Shown one piece after another: positions 7,094-10,392 of a stretch of 10,392 nucleotides of DNA (position 1 is its first letter; each line of letters opens with the position of its first letter). This DNA is from Thoreauomyces humboldtii (taxonomy: Eukaryota > Chytridiomycota > Chytridiomycetes > Spizellomycetales > Powellomycetaceae), in the NCBI GenBank assembly GCA_027596035.1, contig JADGJA010000808.1:1-10392 (forward strand), in the 5' to 3' direction. Both the position numbers and the translations under genes were made by a program. The notes beneath the pieces are model-generated. The model saw only the letters and a program-made list of their open reading frames with translations, made no database searches and was not told where the DNA came from.

Positions 7094-9856
7094 ATGGTTT
7101 ACGACACGCTCAACCTGTAGGTTCACCGGGTCTTCAAAGTCCCTTTTCAACGCTCTGTCGGTCATTAATCGGAATGCTTAATGCCGACACTGCTTCAGAT
7201 ACATATCGAGCGATAGCTTCACCTTCGAGCCTGTCTACGTGGATCCTTCCGTGCGGCGCGAGACGTTGGTCATCCGACGAGAGGATTGCCATATTGAACT
7301 CAATGGTGCGATGGGCGGACTCTCGGGCAATGCCTCCGCAAAGGGAGACTTCGTGAGCTCACCGTTACGTCTAGCTCCACCCATATCCAGTTTACGACAG
7401 GAAGAGGTCATCAGCATATACGGGCTGCTGGGGATCATCAAGCTCAATGCTGGTTCGTCAGGCTTGTTGTTACATGATCGACGAAATATTATGTTGATGC
7501 GAGACATCGAAATGTGTAGGGGATCACATCATTGTGGCTACCTCCAGGGAACGCATCGGGAGGATTGGCCACGATGATATATACAAGCTGACAGGCCACA
7601 AGATCATCCCTGTCCAAAGATCCCGTCTGCATTTGCAAGAACAGCAGATTGAGGATGACGTGAACTACGTGGTGATGCTGGATGCGCTTTTAGGAGGTGG
7701 CTACTTTTACTTTTCCAATACATTCGACATCACGAACACTTTGCAACGGCAAAATGCGCTTCCAATCAAAACTGGCCCTCTCTGGCAGCGTGTAAGCCAT
7801 GAGCTTTTGGCTTCTTGCACTGGCAAGTCTTTTGTTGATTCCCTCTATTTCTAGGCCGATGAGCGCTTCTATTGGAATCGCTATATGCATAGGCGGTTGA
7901 TCGACTATAGTGCAATGCAACCTGACCACGACGTAGGTCTTGTGTCTCTGGACATTCTGTTTCTGCAGCGCATATCTAAAGCTTAAGCCTCGTCTAGCTG
8001 AGCAACTTTATCTTGCCGATCATGTGCGGATGTAAGCCCTTGTCTCGCGTCACTTCATCAGCACCAGGCCCACCTGACGCTGCTTTGAATAGTTATCGTT
8101 ATCAAACACACCGCAATCGATGACAAGGCTTTCACATTCGCTTTGCTTAGCCGACGGTCACATCATCGCGCCGGTCCGCGTTATCACTCTCGTGGCGTCG
8201 ATGACAACGGAAATGTGTCAAACTTTGTCGAAACAGAGCAGATCATCATTGCAGGAGACGGCAGTCAGACCGCTTACACTCAAACTCGCGGATCCATGCC
8301 ACTCTATTGGACGCAAACGGTGAACATGCGATACCAGCCCAAGCTGGACATTCATCCAAATCCGAAAACTGTACGAATCTTTCGCCTTCCGGCAGTCGAT
8401 AACGTTCCAGCTGCTGACTCTAGAACCTTTACAGGGAGATTCGTTTAAAAAGCATTTCCAGACACAAATCGCGCTATATGGCAACCAAATAGTAGTCAAT
8501 CTGATCAACAAGAAGGGCTACGAGCAGAAATTGGGCGAGGAATTCGCCCGGCAGATCGGTTTGCTGAACGACCGCGCGATCAGGTACGCAGCGCGTTCTT
8601 GTTAAAAGTTACTACGCGCTATCCAAGCTTATGGTGCACCGTTAAGATATGTCCATTTCGACTTCCACGAAGAATGCAAAAAGATGCGTTGGGACCGAAT
8701 TTCGCTACTCTTGGACGATCTTAAGCCCGAGCTCGATGCCCAAGGGTACGTTTCTGCCGCTTCTATCCTGGAAACGACTGCTGACTTTTGCTCAGGTATT
8801 TTTACAAGGACCCAAAAGGCGTTGTCCAGAGACAGCAAACGTCAGTAGTTCGTACAAATTGCATGGATTGCTTGGACCGGACCAACGTCGTACAGAGCGT
8901 ACTAGCTCGGACATCTTTGACGAACCAGCTGATTCAGCTCTATATACTGCCGCCGAATGCCAAAGTTCAAGACGCCACTGAAGTGGAACGCATGTTTAAA
9001 AATGGTTCGCTCGATAGAGGTCCCTCACATGTACAGGTCGCTGACATGATTTACTAACCCTTCTTCGTGCATCTCCTTTACAGTCTGGGCAGACAACGCA
9101 GACGAAGTCAGTCGACAGTACTCCGGAACCGGGGCACTGAAAACAGATTTCACGCGAGGGGGCAAGCGAACGCGGAAAGGAGCCCTACAGGACTTCCGAA
9201 ATTCGTCGGTTCGCTATTTCAAAAACAACTTCTTGGACGGTTCGCGCCAAGTCAGTGCGCGTTTGTCTTCAAAACTTCGTTGGGACATTACTGATTCTCA
9301 GACTTTCAGGATGCTTTCAATCTTATGCTGGGCGTGTATGAGGTCAATCCAACTCTGGCATCTCCGTTCCTACACTACGAAAAGCCCATTCGTTACCTTG
9401 CGGTAAGTGACTGCCCCCTTCTCCCTAACTGAAAATTAGCTTCTGATTCACTTCCGCCCTCAGCTTCCCTTCAGTGTTATTGCTAGCGTTTTTATGATCA
9501 TGGTGATCTTCCTGGCTACCCCTTGTAGGATTACTGCACCAACCTGAATTTCGCAGTCTCATGAAAAACACTGACGCATCCACATTTTAGATTCACTCTC
9601 ATATCGGCTACTTTTAACTGCACTGTGTTTGGCCGTTCTCTGGGCAAGTATCAAGCTCGTTGTACTTTACGGGACCGACTACGTCGACACACCGCGCTTG
9701 CTCGCTAGAATCGCAGCTGACACGGCTACGGGTCAGTTCGAAACGTTTGAAATGTCGAACCTGAGTGACAAAGGTTTCTCCGGTAGCATCCCAGGCCAGA
9801 GCGCAAAGGTAATGCCCGAAAATGTTGCCACCTTTGGCCGACAGAAGGAGAGCTAG
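7094..9856 (+). CDS. SAC1: Phosphoinositide phosphatase SAC1, 13 exons, two C-terminal membrane helices
   Basis: Spliced model: 7094-7116, 7199-7452, 7520-7791, 7855-7932, 7998-8031, 8093-8370, 8435-8583, 8647-8745, 8796-9004, 9084-9250, 9310-9402, 9464-9524 and 9591-9856, giving 660 aa; 12 GT-AG introns of 50-82 nt all keep frame. The protein dephosphorylates PI4P (also PI3P) at ER and Golgi. Family landmarks: [83 protein letters not shown], the catalytic [16 protein letters not shown] at 415-430 with the CX5R Cys418 and Arg424, and [13 protein letters not shown]...GKRTR. Two hydrophobic helices at about 553-572 and 579-598 form the usual hairpin, leaving a cytosolic tail ending RQKES. The ATG at 7094 is the first in frame; the open frame upstream begins only with TTG. 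Length is slightly above yeast Sac1. AATAAA lies 55 bp past the stop. Confidence 0.95.
9052..9058 (+). other. TACTAAC branch point in SAC1 intron 9
   Basis: Intron 9005-9083 has a weak gttcgc donor but a perfect TACTAAC branch sequence 25 bp before its acceptor, supporting a splice that joins MFKN to [10 protein letters not shown]. Confidence 0.7.
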
Positions 9857-9890
9857 TTTTCAAACTCCCGAGACCCTTCATGTCACTATT

Positions 9891-9904
9891 CTTTCGTGCG
9901 AAAG
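9891..9904. terminator. Hairpin CTTTCGTGCGAAAG in the SAC1 3' flank
   Basis: A 14-bp interrupted palindrome, 35 bp past the SAC1 stop, could fold as a 5-bp stem with a GTGC loop in the 3' UTR. It lies just before AATAAA. A structural role is only possible, not shown. Confidence 0.25.
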
Positions 9905-9910
9905 GGCCAG

Positions 9911-9916
9911 AATAAA
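9911..9916 (+). promoter_or_regulatory. AATAAA polyadenylation signal of SAC1
   Basis: A canonical AATAAA hexamer followed by TTAATTT, in an AT-rich patch 55 bp downstream of the SAC1 stop codon. It fits the positioning element of fungal 3' ends. Confidence 0.55.
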
Positions 9917-10083
9917 TTAATTTCTAGAAAATCGTTAAGCCACCGTGGAGACAGGGCGGCGAATCTACTTCGTTCGGACGCACGTTTGTGTAGTCAGTGC
10001 TCCGCGCCCGGGAAAGATTCGCGGCCATCTGGGAAGACGAGGAAAAGAAATAGACGCATGCTAGCAATTACCAAAAGCCAGAT

Positions 10084-10392
10084 TTACTCGCCGCCGCCAG
10101 TTCGGTCTCCATATCCCGACATTCCACCCATTCCACCCAGTCCAGGCCCCGGTCCTGGGGAAACATTACTCCGCATCAATCCTCCGCCCCCGACCCCAAA
10201 CCCAGCTTGGATCTTGGGAAACGTAATGGGTTGCGTCGTCCCCTTCTTTTTTCCGACGGGCGGAAGCTGACTTCCCGCGGCTCCGAACGTACCAAACGAG
10301 GATGCCCCGTCCCCTCGCGACATGACATCCCGGTGCGCACCCCCACCCCCGCCTGGTCCTCCTCCGGGCGTGTTGCTCCCGCCGGCGTAGGT
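10084..10392 (-). CDS. 3' end of a glycine-rich protein gene, cut by the window edge
   Basis: An open frame of 102 codons runs from the right window edge to a TAA at 10084-10086 on the minus strand without a stop. The visible C terminus is rich in Gly, Pro and Ser, with GGGPGGGGG near its start, a central TTQPITFPKIQAGFG, and SPGPGPGLGGMGGMSGYGD near the end. There is no recognisable domain. It would be convergent with SAC1, 227 bp between stops, which fits the spacing elsewhere. GC-rich sequence keeps many frames open, and a plus-strand proline-rich frame overlaps it, so this is a moderate call. Confidence 0.5.
   Translation of the reverse strand, partial: TYAGGSNTPGGGPGGGGGAHRDVMSRGDGASSFGTFGAAGSQLPPVGKKKGTTQPITFPKIQAGFGVGGGGLMRSNVSPGPGPGLGGMGGMSGYGDRTGGGE

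Noticed and set aside
9896..10270. Plus-strand proline-rich open frame (124 aa)
   Set aside because: Overlaps the minus-strand glycine-rich frame and the SAC1 3' UTR with its AATAAA; the proline run is the complement of glycine codons.

Overview
This window reads as nuclear DNA of a fungus, most likely a basidiomycete. It is moderately GC-rich. Its genes are broken by many short introns (about 50-104 nt) with GT-AG ends and CTNAC-type branch points, one of them a perfect TACTAAC. The gene families are fungal or pan-eukaryotic. I see no operon, Shine-Dalgarno site, CRISPR array, tRNA, rRNA or transposon. The lineage within Basidiomycota cannot be fixed from the sequence alone; intron density argues against an intron-poor yeast. 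All gene models were spliced by hand and keep frame across every junction.

Layout, left to right: (1) 63-1361, minus strand, a uridine kinase in six exons with unusual active-site residues. (2) 1934-2893, minus strand, a single-exon secreted protein of the Egh16/GAS-like family. It carries a long lysine/alanine-rich tail followed by an aspartate/threonine-rich tail. Its 3' flank holds three UGUANAUA motifs and its promoter has a TATA box and a pyrimidine-rich tract. (3) 2894-3832, a divergent intergenic stretch. (4) 3833-5207, plus strand, a carnosine N-methyltransferase-family (N2227) enzyme in six exons. (5) 5358-6573, minus strand and convergent with the previous gene, a leucine-rich-repeat protein of unknown function in three exons. 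(6) 6574-7093, a divergent promoter with a perfect CRE palindrome. (7) 7094-9856, plus strand, the phosphoinositide phosphatase SAC1 in 13 exons with an intact catalytic motif and two C-terminal membrane helices. (8) 10084-10392, minus strand, the glycine-rich 3' end of a gene running off the window.

The genes do not form an obvious pathway: pyrimidine salvage, a secreted host- or wall-interaction protein, a small-molecule or histidine methyltransferase, an LRR scaffold and ER/Golgi PI4P turnover. It looks like an ordinary fungal gene neighbourhood. The most unusual content is the secreted protein at 1934-2893. It has a probable mature N-terminal histidine, only one other histidine, a histone-H1-like cationic repeat kept at protein level while its codons have diverged, and clustered RNA motifs downstream. 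I did not find convincing evidence of a wholly new multi-gene system.
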